DNA of 64,000 nt. It comes from a bacterium. GTDB taxonomy: Bacteria > Pseudomonadota > Alphaproteobacteria > Acetobacterales > Acetobacteraceae. A model generated the notes under the pieces. It did not search any database and had not been told where the DNA came from. It was given only the letters and a program-made list of their open reading frames with translations. Below, one piece after another: positions 34,271 through 43,463 of the stretch (position 1 is the first letter of the stretch; the number at the start of each line of letters is the position of its first letter). Both the position numbers and the translations under genes were made by a program. The stretch lies in assembly GCA_026224825.1 (NCBI GenBank), contig JAMFRO010000022.1:62001-126000 (forward strand), written 5' to 3'.

Positions 34271-34657
34271 ATGAAAAAAGCACTTACCGTCAGAAATATA
34301 CTTGCCGTTGCGTCCGTGCTGGAGCTGCTGACCGGCGTGGCCCTTATTGCGGTGCCCGACTTGGTGATCAGACTGCTTTTAGGGGAGGGTGAAGCCGGGC
34401 TCGGTCCTGCTTTGGGACGGTTTCTCGGCATCGCATTGCTGGCGTTGGGGTTGGCGTGCTGGCCCAACCGGCTGGGCGAATCTGTGCGGCCGCCGGGTTT
34501 TCGCGCCATGCTGGCCTATAATGGGCTTATCGCGATTTATCTGGCGTTTCTCGGTGCGGCGGAACACATTGGCGGCCCGTTGCTCTGGCCTGCTGTCGCA
34601 TTTCATGCCGTCGTAGCGTTGCTGCTGCTGCTCTGGCCGTCACGCAGCGCGCAGTGA
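34271..34657 (+). CDS. Small four-helix membrane protein of unknown function
   Basis: 128 residues, four predicted membrane helices: NILAVASVLELLTGVALIAV, FLGIALLALGLACW, AYNGLIAIYLAFLGAA and AVAFHAVVALLLLLW. No family is recognised with confidence; small inner-membrane proteins of this sort are common. ATG 34271 is preferred over GTG 34250 because AGG lies seven bases upstream. Confidence 0.65.
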   Translation: MKKALTVRNILAVASVLELLTGVALIAVPDLVIRLLLGEGEAGLGPALGRFLGIALLALGLACWPNRLGESVRPPGFRAMLAYNGLIAIYLAFLGAAEHIGGPLLWPAVAFHAVVALLLLLWPSRSAQ

Positions 34658-34741
34658 ATGATTTGGCGGAACGGCTTGCGGCTTGGCGCGCATTGAGCCC
34701 TTATATGGGGAAACCCCTCACCAATAAGGGCTGGACACGTC

Positions 34742-35758
34742 ATGGACATAAAAACAATTGTGACCCCTTGCCCTGACCGGCCAGCGGCCTTGCGTTCGCC
34801 CCAGGCTGGGCGGGCGGTGTCCTGGCCGATTGTTTTGTTCAGCAAGCTGCAGCGCAAGATGATGGATCGGCTGGCGGTGTCGAGCGATGCGCAGATTATT
34901 GCCATGCAGCGCGCGGCGCCGCAGAATTTTTTCACCCATGCTATTTTCGGTAAGCTCGCACCGGGGGTTTTGACCGAGGATCGGCAGATCGAGGCATTGG
35001 GGCGTAAGCTCGATATAAGGCTGTATCAGCCGCCGGGGCGCGCAAAACCGAGCCGGGCAATTCTATATATGCATGGCGGCGGGTTTGTGTTTGGCGATAT
35101 CGGGCTGACCAACTGGATATGCAGCGGGATTGCGGCGCGCACGGGCATGCTGGTGGCCTCGCTGGGTTATCGACTGGCACCGGGTGCCAGGTTCCCGGCG
35201 GCGGTGGAGGATTGTTACGAGGCGCTGGGCTGGCTGCATGCGCGGGCTGGGGAGCTGGGCATAGACCCGGCGCATATCGGCGTGGCGGGGGAGAGTGCGG
35301 GGGGTAATCTCTCGGCGGCGGTGTGCCTGGCGAGTCGCGATCGCGGGGGGCCAAAAATCGATTTCCAGACATTGATTTATCCGGCGTTGGATATGACCTC
35401 CAGCTCGCCCTCGGTTGCCGAGAATGCCGAGGCACCGATTCTCACCGCCGGCGCCATGAAAACCTTCAGGGCCTGCTATTTCGGGTCCGATGGCGATGCC
35501 ACCAACCCGCTGGCCTCGCCGCTGCTGGCGCCCAGCCTGGAAGGTCTGCCCCCGGCGCTGATACAGGTGGCGCAGCATGACCCGATACGCGATGACGGCT
35601 GGCGCTACGCAGCACGGCTGCGGGCCGCCGGTGTGCCGGTGCGGATTACCGAATATGCTGGGGCGGCGCATGGCTACATCAATTTCCCCGGCCTGTGCCC
35701 CAATATTGCGGCGCGGGCGATCGACGAGATCGCGACCTATCACGGCGTTGATGTGTGA
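34742..35758 (+). CDS. Alpha/beta hydrolase of the HSL (hormone-sensitive lipase) family
   Basis: 338 residues, a likely carboxylesterase. The oxyanion motif HGGGF (about residues 110-114) and the nucleophile elbow GESAGG (about 182-187) are typical of bacterial HSL esterases. The catalytic Asp and His are probably in the HDPIRDDGW and AAHGYINF segments. The substrate is probably a short-chain ester. There is no signal peptide. It overlaps the next small gene by one base. Confidence 0.9.
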   Translation: MDIKTIVTPCPDRPAALRSPQAGRAVSWPIVLFSKLQRKMMDRLAVSSDAQIIAMQRAAPQNFFTHAIFGKLAPGVLTEDRQIEALGRKLDIRLYQPPGRAKPSRAILYMHGGGFVFGDIGLTNWICSGIAARTGMLVASLGYRLAPGARFPAAVEDCYEALGWLHARAGELGIDPAHIGVAGESAGGNLSAAVCLASRDRGGPKIDFQTLIYPALDMTSSSPSVAENAEAPILTAGAMKTFRACYFGSDGDATNPLASPLLAPSLEGLPPALIQVAQHDPIRDDGWRYAARLRAAGVPVRITEYAGAAHGYINFPGLCPNIAARAIDEIATYHGVDV

Positions 35759-35958
35759 TGAAAAAAGCCCTGAAAATCGGATTGCTTGTGCTGGGAGGCC
35801 TGCTGCTGCTGACGGGGCTGGTATGGATCGGGCAGGGGACGGGCTATTTCCCCTATCCGCGCAGCAGCATCATGATCAGCCAGATGCCCTGGGCCTATCG
35901 CGGCATTGGCCTAGTGGTGGTGGGGGTGGCGGCCATTGTGGTGAGCCGCCGGCCCTGA
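35758..35958 (+). CDS. Small membrane protein (66 aa)
   Basis: Two hydrophobic segments (about residues 8-26 and 48-62) with a short outer loop GYFPYPRSSIMISQMPWAYR. Translationally coupled to the esterase (TGATG). Other Proteobacteria carry similar small two-helix proteins with this loop, though without known function. Confidence 0.6.
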   Translation: MKKALKIGLLVLGGLLLLTGLVWIGQGTGYFPYPRSSIMISQMPWAYRGIGLVVVGVAAIVVSRRP

Positions 35959-36044
35959 GAAGCGGTGCCCAGACTCTGTGTGGTTTACGTGACTTTTATG
36001 TAGGTCATCATTTATTCACACTCCTACGCCCCCCGCTGTGGAAC

Positions 36045-36073
36045 ATGGCGCAACCCGAAAAGGGTTCCGCCAT
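36045..36073 (+). promoter_or_regulatory. 5' leader hairpin of the MFS gene
   Basis: ATGGCG-C-AACCC / GGGTT-C-CGCCAT with a GAAAA loop, 21 bases before the start codon. It might be an operator or an RNA control hairpin; no T-run follows, so it is not an intrinsic terminator. Confidence 0.4.
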
Positions 36074-36093
36074 AACATGTACAGGGGATTGTG

Positions 36094-37593
36094 ATGAACG
36101 AACTCGCCGGCAAACCTGCCGTCCAGCACCGCAAGACGGTCCAGGATTATATCGACGAAATTCCGGTCTGGCCGGATGGCACGCAGCTCGCCTCGCTGCC
36201 CATGACGGGCATGCAGTGGCGTATCTGGGGCCTGGCCATTGCCGGCAAGTTCTTTGAGGGGCTGGTGGTCATCGGGCTCATCGGCCTGGCACTGCCGTTG
36301 ATGGCGCATGAGTTCACGCTCAGCACGTTTGAGAAGAGCATTGTCAGCTCCATCACTTTGTTCGGCATCCTCATCGGCGCCACCGCACTGGGCCACATGG
36401 CCGATGTGTTCGGGCGCAAGAAGATGTTCATTGCCGAGATGGTGCTGTTCACCATCTTCCTCGTAGCACTCACCTTCTCCATGAATTTCGCCTGGGCGGC
36501 GGTGTGCCTGTTCGGCATCGGCGTGGCTTTGGGTTGCGATTATCCCACCGCGCATATGGTGATTTCCGAAACCGTGCCTAGCCGCGGGCGTGGCGGGCTG
36601 GTGCTGGGGGCGTTCGCCTTTCAGGCCGTCGGCGCCATCTGCGGTGCCGCACTTGGTTACGGCATCCTCTCCTTCTACCCGCAGATCGACGCCTGGCGCT
36701 GGATGTTTGCAGCCCCGATCCTGCCGGCCATCGCCGTGGTCTCGGGGCGCTTCTTCATCTGCGACAGCGCCCACTGGCTGGTGTCGCGCGGGCGGGTGAA
36801 AGAGGCCGAGGAAGAGACGCACAAGCTTCTTAAACGCGAGCCGCAATACCCGAAAATCGTGCAGTTGCACGACCCGCATATCACCGAAAGCGGCACACGC
36901 GAGGAGCCGCACAGCGGCATTGGCGTGCTGTTCCAGGGCTCCAACCTGCGCGCCACGCTGCTGGCCTGCGTGCCGTGGTTCCTGCAGGATCTTTCCACCT
37001 ACGGCATCGGCATTTTCACACCCGTGATCCTGGCCGCCACCATTGGTACGGCGGGTGCGGTGACGGACGTGCCTGGCATCGTGCATAAAGTGCTGCTCTC
37101 GGCCCAGGGCACCATGCTGCTGGACATTCTGCTGGTCGTCGGCATCGTCGCTGCCATCTTCCTGGTGGAGCGCGCCGGGCGCATCAAGCTGCAGGTGTTC
37201 GGCTTTATCGGCTGCGCCGTGGGTCTGGGGCTGGCTGCTCTCTCCATGGTCGGCGGCGGGCATAACATGCCGCTGCTGTTCACCGGCTTCATGCTGTTCA
37301 ACTTCATGACCAACATCGGGCCCAACGCGCAGACCTATCTGCTCGCCGGCGAGGTGTTCCCCACCTCCATCCGTGGCTATGGCGCCGGCTTTGCCGCCTC
37401 CGTTGCCAAAATCGGCGCGGTGGCCACAGCGTTTGGTTTTCCGCTCCTGCTGAAAGCCATCGGCACGCCGACCTTGCTGATCCTGCTGATCATCTCCTCG
37501 CTGCTCGGCGCGGTGGCAACCTGGGCCTTCCGCGTGGAAACCCGGGGTGCGCTGAAATCCGGCACTGAGGCGCGGATTCAACCGCAGGTTTGA
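36094..37593 (+). CDS. MFS transporter, sugar/metabolite:H+ symporter type
   Basis: 499 residues with about 12 membrane helices. The loop 2-3 motif GHMADVFGRKKMF, the helix-5 motif and the segment LLAGEVFPTSIRGYGAGFAA in the second half are typical of the metabolite:H+ symporter / sugar-porter-like MFS group. The N-terminal extension (QDYIDEIPVWPDGTQ) is characteristic of a bacterial subgroup without a defined substrate. The start is ATG 36094 (GTG 36091 in frame), with AGGGG upstream. A single-gene unit with hairpins at both ends. Confidence 0.88.
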   Translation: MNELAGKPAVQHRKTVQDYIDEIPVWPDGTQLASLPMTGMQWRIWGLAIAGKFFEGLVVIGLIGLALPLMAHEFTLSTFEKSIVSSITLFGILIGATALGHMADVFGRKKMFIAEMVLFTIFLVALTFSMNFAWAAVCLFGIGVALGCDYPTAHMVISETVPSRGRGGLVLGAFAFQAVGAICGAALGYGILSFYPQIDAWRWMFAAPILPAIAVVSGRFFICDSAHWLVSRGRVKEAEEETHKLLKREPQYPKIVQLHDPHITESGTREEPHSGIGVLFQGSNLRATLLACVPWFLQDLSTYGIGIFTPVILAATIGTAGAVTDVPGIVHKVLLSAQGTMLLDILLVVGIVAAIFLVERAGRIKLQVFGFIGCAVGLGLAALSMVGGGHNMPLLFTGFMLFNFMTNIGPNAQTYLLAGEVFPTSIRGYGAGFAASVAKIGAVATAFGFPLLLKAIGTPTLLILLIISSLLGAVATWAFRVETRGALKSGTEARIQPQV

Positions 37594-37601
37594 TGCTGCG
37601 T

Positions 37602-37634
37602 ACCTGCCCGCTGGCACCAGCGGGCAGGTTATTG
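37602..37634 (+). terminator. Hairpin terminator after the MFS gene
   Basis: A perfect 13-base inverted repeat, ACCTGCCCGCTGG / CCAGCGGGCAGGT, with a very short CA centre, followed by TATT. The T tail is weak. Confidence 0.6.
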
Positions 37635-37681
37635 CCCATAAAATCTATTATATATATGGTGAATCAACAAAGGGGTTTGCC

Positions 37682-38476
37682 ATGCACAATCTATCACGCC
37701 GTACCGTCATCGTCGCCGGGCTTGCCTTTGCCGCCAGCCCGGCTTTTGCCGTGGCACCGGGACTGGCCGGGGCCATCGCCAGCCCGCGCCGTACCCCTGC
37801 CAATGTGAAGCGCGATAAATACCGTCACCCCGCCGCGTCGCTCGAATTCTTCGGGCTGCAGCCCACGCAATCCGTGCTGGAGATTGAGCCCGGCGGCGGG
37901 TATTGGACGGAGATTCTCGCGCCGTATCTGAAGGCGAAGGGGCATTATACCGCCGCCATTCCCGGTGGCACGCCGGAGGCGGAAAAGCAGCAGGCGGCTC
38001 TGTTAAAGAAGCTCGGGGCTGACCCGGCCGATTTTTCGCAGGTCTCGACCGTTCCGCTCACGGTGGGTCAGCCGTTGGGCGATGCGAACAGCTACGATCT
38101 TATCCTGTCCTTCCGCAACCTGCATAATTGGCTGGAGGCGGGCAACGCAGCGGTGGTCCTGGGCACGATATTTGCGGCACTGAAACAAGGTGGCACTTTC
38201 GGCATCGAGGACCACCGCGCCAGCACTTCCACACCGCAGGACCCGAAGGCGAAGAGCGGCTATGTGCGCCAGGATTATGCGCAGAAGCTGATCGAGACGG
38301 CGGGGTTCCAGTTTGTGGAAAGCTCCGAGATCGGCGCCAACCCGAAGGACACGAAGAATTACCCGGACGGTGTGTGGGATTTGCCGCCGACCCTGCGCCA
38401 GGCTGCGGTGAACAAGGCCAAGTATCTGGCGATTGGCGAGAGCGACCGCTGGACGCTGAAATTCGTCAAACCGTGA
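37682..38476 (+). CDS. Exported class I methyltransferase-like protein
   Basis: 264 residues with an N-terminal SRRTVIVAGLAFAASPAFAV signal (Sec or Tat-like). The mature domain has a Rossmann SAM-binding motif I in modified form, SVLEIEPGGGYWTEIL, then motif IV region YDLILSFRNLHNW. This is the periplasmic predicted-methyltransferase family often found in Proteobacteria. A methyltransferase outside the cytoplasm lacks obvious SAM, so its activity is uncertain. It overlaps the next methyltransferase gene (TGATG). Confidence 0.82.
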   Translation: MHNLSRRTVIVAGLAFAASPAFAVAPGLAGAIASPRRTPANVKRDKYRHPAASLEFFGLQPTQSVLEIEPGGGYWTEILAPYLKAKGHYTAAIPGGTPEAEKQQAALLKKLGADPADFSQVSTVPLTVGQPLGDANSYDLILSFRNLHNWLEAGNAAVVLGTIFAALKQGGTFGIEDHRASTSTPQDPKAKSGYVRQDYAQKLIETAGFQFVESSEIGANPKDTKNYPDGVWDLPPTLRQAAVNKAKYLAIGESDRWTLKFVKP

Positions 38477-39189
38477 TGGATGCGTCAACCTCCGGCGGCT
38501 GGGATGAATCGGCGCAGGCATGGCTCGCCGATGTGGATGGGAGTTTTGCCCGTAATTTCACCCTGGACGAACCCATGCTGGCGCGTGTGCGCCAGGGTGG
38601 GTTTACCGAGGCACTGGATGTAGGCTGCGGCGAGGGGCGGTTCTGCCGCAAGCTGCAAGGCGAGGGCTTGCGTACGACCGGGTTGGACCCGACGGAGGCG
38701 CTGCTGGCACAAGCCAGGCTGCTGGACCCGGCAGGCAGCTATACAAACGGCTTTGCCGAAGCCCTGCCATTTCCGAATGCCAGTTTCGACCTGGTGGTGA
38801 GCTATCTGAGCCTCATCGATATTCCGGACATCGCCCCGGCCATTGCCGAGCTGGCGCGGGTGCTGCGGCCAGGCGGCGCCCTGCTCATTGCCAATCTGAA
38901 CAGCTTTGTCACCGCCGCCAATCCGGAAGGCTGGCGCAGTGATGCCGATGGCAGGCGGTTTTTCCAGCTCGACCATTACGCGGATGAACGCGCGGATTGG
39001 GTGGAATGGGCCGGCATACGCATCCAGAACTGGCACCGGCCGTTCGAGACCTATATGCAACTGCTGCTGGGGCAGGGGCTGCAACTCACGCATTTCGCCG
39101 AGCCGCAGCCGGTGGGCGCCCCGCCGGAGCGCGCCGCGCATTACAACCGCGTGCCGTGGTTCCACATCATGGAATGGCGCAAGACGTGA
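38476..39189 (+). CDS. Class I SAM-dependent methyltransferase
   Basis: 237 residues, cytoplasmic. Motif I ALDVGCGEGRFCRKL, motif II DPTEALLAQA, and the post-I segments FDLVVSYLSLIDI and LRPGGALLIANLN are typical of the Methyltransf_11 group. The start ATG 38476 overlaps the stop of the exported methyltransferase gene. The substrate is unknown. It is followed by a GNAT acetyltransferase four bases after its stop. Confidence 0.9.
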   Translation: MDASTSGGWDESAQAWLADVDGSFARNFTLDEPMLARVRQGGFTEALDVGCGEGRFCRKLQGEGLRTTGLDPTEALLAQARLLDPAGSYTNGFAEALPFPNASFDLVVSYLSLIDIPDIAPAIAELARVLRPGGALLIANLNSFVTAANPEGWRSDADGRRFFQLDHYADERADWVEWAGIRIQNWHRPFETYMQLLLGQGLQLTHFAEPQPVGAPPERAAHYNRVPWFHIMEWRKT

Positions 39190-39193
39190 CGCG

Positions 39194-39610
39194 GTGACGC
39201 TGCACATCAGACCTGCCACGGCCGCCGATGAGCAGGATGTGACAACGCTTTGGCGCGCCTGCGGGCTGGTGGTGAGTTATAACGACGCCGCAGCGGATTT
39301 CCATTTTGCTCTGGGCAAGCCTGGCTCGGATGTGCTGGTGGGCGAGGATGCAGCCGGCGCGATAAAAGCCGCCATGATGCTCGGCCATGACGGGCATCGC
39401 GGCTGGATCTATTATCTCGCCGCCGCACCGGATGCGCGCGGGCTGGGCTACGGCCGGCAGATGGTGCAGGCGGCAGAGGCATGGATGAGGGCACGCAGCG
39501 TGCCGAAATTGCAGTTGATGGTGCGGGATACCAACACCGCCATCGTGCCGTTTTACGAAGCTCTCGGCTTTGAAGTGTCGCCGCGCGTGGTGCTGGGGAA
39601 GTTTCTCTAG
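39194..39610 (+). CDS. GNAT acetyltransferase, YpeA-like
   Basis: 138 residues: IRPATAADEQDVTTLWRACG, the CoA-binding loop LAAAPDARGLGYGRQMV and C-terminal FYEALGFEVSPRVVLGK are those of the YpeA/GNAT subgroup. Start GTG 39194. It is the last gene of a three-gene methyltransferase-methyltransferase-acetyltransferase run. Confidence 0.87.
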   Translation: MTLHIRPATAADEQDVTTLWRACGLVVSYNDAAADFHFALGKPGSDVLVGEDAAGAIKAAMMLGHDGHRGWIYYLAAAPDARGLGYGRQMVQAAEAWMRARSVPKLQLMVRDTNTAIVPFYEALGFEVSPRVVLGKFL

Positions 39611-39611
39611 G

Positions 39612-40358
39612 CTAAGACTCCGGGTCGCATTGCATGGGGCCCACGGGTTTTACGGTGGCGTTACCCTTGCTGTCGAGCGTCAGGGCAACGTCGTAGGAAA
39701 CAATGCTGGGATCTTCGTCCAGGTTTGGGGGTCTTTGATCATCCGAGTCGCTGCCATAGCTTTTCCTGCAGGTTTCCAGCAAGGGTGGGCCGGAAAATGC
39801 GCCGCGCGGGATTTGGCCGCTGGCTAGCAGTTTTGTCCAGCAGACATCGCGGTCTGACAGCAGCGAGCAAGGGGCATTGATGCCCCGGTTGTAGCGCATA
39901 TGCAAAATGCCTGGGCTGAGCGTGACAGCGGTGATGTCGTGCAGGACGCCGTCGCTAAACAGGGTGCGGCCAGTATGCACATCAAACACCGTGAAATTAC
40001 CGGCGCTGACCTGATCGACATACCTAAACACCAGGAAATTGCCTTTGCGACCGTCGAGGTTTGATGCGCCACTTTGCAACACTATGCCATGCGATGGCGT
40101 ATCCCGGTCGCAGTGGGCCGATGCAGGCAGCACCAGTGCATTATCCGGTGCTGGTGAATCCGTGCCTGCCATGCGGATCATGACATCATCATAAAAAGTG
40201 CAGGTCACAGCATCACCGCTCGGCACTGTGTCACGGTCTGGTAGCGTGATCACCTTGGCAGGAGTGTCATAATCAGCGGTCTGCGCAGTGGCCGGTGTTG
40301 TAAGCAGTGCCAGCGCCAGCAGCGGGTTAAAAAGATTGTTCCGCATGCGGCTATTCAT
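39612..40358 (-). CDS. Exported protein of unknown function (248 aa)
   Basis: A signal peptide (ending TTPATAQ, about residue 26) and a mature part with several Cys (TCTFYDD, HCDRD, PCSLL, DVCWT, TCRKS, QCDPES), consistent with disulfide-stabilised periplasmic localisation. No family is recognised. The start at ATG 40358 or 40346 (MRNNLF). It is convergent with the acetyltransferase gene. Confidence 0.65.
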   Translation of the reverse strand: MNSRMRNNLFNPLLALALLTTPATAQTADYDTPAKVITLPDRDTVPSGDAVTCTFYDDVMIRMAGTDSPAPDNALVLPASAHCDRDTPSHGIVLQSGASNLDGRKGNFLVFRYVDQVSAGNFTVFDVHTGRTLFSDGVLHDITAVTLSPGILHMRYNRGINAPCSLLSDRDVCWTKLLASGQIPRGAFSGPPLLETCRKSYGSDSDDQRPPNLDEDPSIVSYDVALTLDSKGNATVKPVGPMQCDPES

Positions 40359-40388
40359 ACGCTTCCACCGCGTGTTGACAATGGGTGG

Positions 40389-41054
40389 CTAGCTCACCAC
40401 CAGCGAGATCGAAAACCCGTCATAGCCCTTCGCCCCCACAGTCTGCAGCGCTGTGGAGCTGAGGCGCGGCTCTGCGGCCAGCAATTCGGCGAAGCGGCGG
40501 ATACCCGCTATATCCTCATTCTTGCCGTCGCTCTCCAGCACGCGCCCGCCGCGCACCACGTTATCCACCACGATGACACTGCCCGGCCGGGACAGGCGCA
40601 GGGCCCATTCGAGATAGGCGGGGTTGTTGCGTTTATCGGCATCGATGAAGATAAAATCAAACGGCGCGGTCATTTCCTGCTGCACCAGCGGCAGGCTCTC
40701 CAGCGCCGCTCCCACCTTCACCTCCACCCGGCTCAGCACCCCGGCGGCGGCGAGGTTGGCCAGCGCCACCTCGGCATGTTCCGGGCTGTATTCCAGCGTC
40801 ACCACCTTGCCCTGCTCGCCGGCGGCGCGCGCCAGATGGATGGTGCTGTAGCCACCAAGCGTGCCGATTTCCAAAATCCGTTTGGCGCCCGCGATACGCA
40901 CCAGCAGGTTCAGAAACTTGCCCTGCACGGGGGCGACATCGATGGCCGGCAGCCCGGCGGCGCGGTTGGCGGCGAGCACGCCGTCCAGCACCTCATCATG
41001 CGGCGCCAGCAGCCCGGCGAAATACTCGTCAACCTTGGTCCAGATCTCTTCCAT
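40389..41054 (-). CDS. O-methyltransferase, caffeoyl-CoA/catechol type
   Basis: 221 residues of the Methyltransf_3 family. SAM motif I KRILEIGTLGGYSTIHLARA, metal-binding FIFIDADKRNNPAYLEWALR and the conserved VIVVDNVVRGG. These are divalent-metal-dependent O-methyltransferases acting on catechols or related phenolics. ATG 41054 has GGAG six bases upstream; ATG 41060 lies too near it. Confidence 0.92.
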   Translation of the reverse strand: MEEIWTKVDEYFAGLLAPHDEVLDGVLAANRAAGLPAIDVAPVQGKFLNLLVRIAGAKRILEIGTLGGYSTIHLARAAGEQGKVVTLEYSPEHAEVALANLAAAGVLSRVEVKVGAALESLPLVQQEMTAPFDFIFIDADKRNNPAYLEWALRLSRPGSVIVVDNVVRGGRVLESDGKNEDIAGIRRFAELLAAEPRLSSTALQTVGAKGYDGFSISLVVS

Positions 41055-41110
41055 GGCCATCTCCTGTTTTCGTCATGGGATGTAGGTGCGCAGTGCGCCG
41101 GTTGGAAGGG

Positions 41111-42028
41111 CTATTTGCCCGTCTGCCCGGCCACGCTGGCCTCACCGATGAAGGGCATGGGCGCGCCGGGGCTCAAATAGGTCGGCAACGTGCCGTTCCA
41201 TTTATCCAGCGCCTTCTGTTGCAGCAGCACTGGCGTGAGGGATTGCGCGATGAGGTCGTTGGCCTTCGCCTGCGCCTGCGAGGTGAGGGTGAGCGCATTG
41301 GCCTGGCCTTGCGCGGTGGCGACGGCGGCATCAGCCTGGGCTTTGGCCTGCACCACCTGCTGCTGCGCTGAAATCTGTGTTTGTTGCAGCGTGTATTGCG
41401 CCTGCTGTGCCTGCTGCTGTGCCACCTGTTTTAGCTCGATGGCCTGGGTATAGGCATCCGAGAAGGCAAAGTTGGAGACGTTCACCGCCTCGATCGAGAG
41501 GTGGTAAGGGGCGAGCGAGGATATGATGAGTTCCTTGATCTGCGCAGCAACGATGTCTCGCTTGGTGACAAGTTCCTCGGCATCGTAATTTGCCGTTACC
41601 GCCTTCACGTCATTGCTTACGGCAGGGGCGATGATGCGGGCACCTAAAGTGTCGTAATCGCGGAAACTCTGGTAAAAATCCGGGGCCGCGTCAGGGTTCA
41701 CATGGAAGGTGACGGCGATGGAGGTATTGACCAGTTGCAGATCATGCGTCGAGCCGCTTTCGTCCGAGGTGACGGTTTGCGGCTGTACGGAGACCTGGTT
41801 GATGGTCTGGTAAAAAGGGATGGCGACATGCAGCCCGGGATAGAGCGGGGTATCCTGCACCGAGCCGAAATCCGACAGCACGCCGGCAAAGCCGGATTGG
41901 ACCTGCACGAAGGGATTGGCGAGGATGATCAGGATAAGCACGGCAACGGCGCCGAGGCCGATGGTGATCAGCTTCGAGCGGTGCAAATGCGGCGGGGTAA
42001 TGCGGTCTACATTGGGGAGGAATGCCAT
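41111..42028 (-). CDS. SPFH/Band 7 (prohibitin-like) membrane protein
   Basis: 305 residues. One N-terminal membrane helix (about residues 20-42), an SPFH domain (about 45-215) with DTPLYPGLHVAIPFYQTINQ and SIEAVNVSNFAFSDAYTQAI, and a Gln/Ala-rich coiled-coil (about 216-275). Prohibitin-type proteins form large membrane rings that scaffold or control proteases such as FtsH. No NfeD or protease gene is adjacent. Confidence 0.9.
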   Translation of the reverse strand: MAFLPNVDRITPPHLHRSKLITIGLGAVAVLILIILANPFVQVQSGFAGVLSDFGSVQDTPLYPGLHVAIPFYQTINQVSVQPQTVTSDESGSTHDLQLVNTSIAVTFHVNPDAAPDFYQSFRDYDTLGARIIAPAVSNDVKAVTANYDAEELVTKRDIVAAQIKELIISSLAPYHLSIEAVNVSNFAFSDAYTQAIELKQVAQQQAQQAQYTLQQTQISAQQQVVQAKAQADAAVATAQGQANALTLTSQAQAKANDLIAQSLTPVLLQQKALDKWNGTLPTYLSPGAPMPFIGEASVAGQTGK

Positions 42029-42072
42029 GGCGGGGATGGTGGCATGAATGGAGTTGTTGCGCCAGTGAGGGG

Positions 42073-42732
42073 CTACCGCACTGTGAGATGCAGCCCGGCC
42101 GGAGCGGCTTCGACAGAGACGCGGAGGAAATCCGAAAGCCAGTCGTAATCGTCGAGCTCTTCCTGGGCGAGCGTTCCGGCGATGGCAATCACCGTGGCAC
42201 CGGCGGCTTGCGCGGAGGTCAGGCCCGATGTTGCATCTTCGAAAACCAGCATGTCCTTTGGCGCCACACCGAGCAGTTCCGCTGCCCGGATGAAGGCGCC
42301 AGGGTGTGGTTTGCCTATTGGCACGTCACCCGCCGCGACGAGAACCACCGGGCGCGGCAGGCCGGTATGGGCAAGCCATGTTTCGGCGACCTGACGCGGC
42401 GCGGAGGTGACGATGCCCCAGAGGTTGCTGGGGAGTGAGTGCAGCACAGCGGCGGCGCCGGCGATGGCGACCAGACCTTCAGTTTCGTTTGCCGCTGCCT
42501 GGGTCAGTTCCGCTTCCTCGGCGGCAATGTCGAGATCCGCTGGACCAAGCAGCCGTAATGTCTCCGCAATCCGCCGTCCCGGGGAAGTAACGAACGGTTC
42601 GGCATCCAAACCGTGCCTTGCCGCCCATCGCCGCCAGATGCGGCCGATAACATGCTGGGAGTCGATGAGGGTACCGTCCATGTCGAAGATGATGGCGGAT
42701 GCAGCGAACTTTGTGCCGGGGGTTAGTCTCAT
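42073..42732 (-). CDS. HAD-superfamily phosphatase (beta-phosphoglucomutase-like)
   Basis: 219 residues. HAD motif I FDMDGTLIDS, motif II VTSAPR, motif III GKPHPGAF and motif IV VFEDATSG are all present. This composition is typical of sugar-phosphate phosphatases or phosphoglycolate phosphatase-like enzymes with a helical cap. ATG 42732 follows the stop of the nucleotidyltransferase gene by two bases. Confidence 0.9.
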   Translation of the reverse strand: MRLTPGTKFAASAIIFDMDGTLIDSQHVIGRIWRRWAARHGLDAEPFVTSPGRRIAETLRLLGPADLDIAAEEAELTQAAANETEGLVAIAGAAAVLHSLPSNLWGIVTSAPRQVAETWLAHTGLPRPVVLVAAGDVPIGKPHPGAFIRAAELLGVAPKDMLVFEDATSGLTSAQAAGATVIAIAGTLAQEELDDYDWLSDFLRVSVEAAPAGLHLTVR

Positions 42733-42734
42733 AT

Positions 42735-43334
42735 TCAACCTTTTTCAGTAGCCCATTCTATAATATTCAGGTCCGGCCAAAGCAATTGCCAACGCGCGAT
42801 TTTCGCCTCGTAGATGTCACGGGTGATTTGTGTCTTGTTTGGGCGCACGATTGTGCCCAGCAGGTCGGACAACCCGAATGGCGCCGAGATCAGCAGCTCT
42901 GCTCCGGCGGGTTGAACGCCGATGGCGGTTGCCGTCGTCGGGAATGTGGTGATGGCGTGCTGCGTTGAAATGTAGGGAGGGATTTCACGGCCAAATTTCT
43001 GCGCATACCACAGATGCACACGCGCTTCGTTTTTCACGTCGATTTTGAGGCCGGGGCAGGAAAATTCACGCCTGATTCGTTCAACCTGCTTTGCCTCGCC
43101 ATCTTCCGAAAGATCGGCTGCGTCGAAATAGACAAGATCGATATCAGATATGCCATAATGAGGCGCATGGCCGAAAAAATCGTTCCAGACGGTTTGGGCG
43201 ATGGCCCCGGCGGCCAGCCAGCAATCGGGCAATGAAACACGAGACCATTGCCGGATGATTGGGTCCAGTACAGGGCTGTTAAGTATGAGGCGCTCAAGCT
43301 TTGCCGCATCGGCGCCGCTATGGTGAGTGGTCAT
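42735..43334 (-). CDS. Nucleotidyltransferase-like protein (DUF925 family)
   Basis: 199 residues. CWLAAGAIAQTVWNDFFGH, ISDIDLVYFDAADLSEDGE and WYAQKFGREIPPY fit the nucleotidyltransferase family PF06042, with the paired Asp of the DxD metal site. Function in the cell is unknown. The start is ATG 43334; a TTG at 43346 would add four residues. It is coupled to the HAD gene. Confidence 0.88.
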   Translation of the reverse strand: MTTHHSGADAAKLERLILNSPVLDPIIRQWSRVSLPDCWLAAGAIAQTVWNDFFGHAPHYGISDIDLVYFDAADLSEDGEAKQVERIRREFSCPGLKIDVKNEARVHLWYAQKFGREIPPYISTQHAITTFPTTATAIGVQPAGAELLISAPFGLSDLLGTIVRPNKTQITRDIYEAKIARWQLLWPDLNIIEWATEKG

Positions 43335-43463
43335 TGGCTCATCCAACCCGAAATGATGGGTTGCGCTTCACTCCACCCATTTTACGAATTTTGCGTAGTG
43401 GGGATATCGTCTTCCGTGGCATTGCGCATCACCGAAGACATCCTGACAACCGGCGTCTCGATT

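Noticed and set aside
36016..37617. Long open frame (533 codons) antisense to the MFS gene
   Set aside because: Polar, Gln/His/Asp-rich nonsense-like sequence with no motifs; the sense frame is a clear 12-helix transporter.
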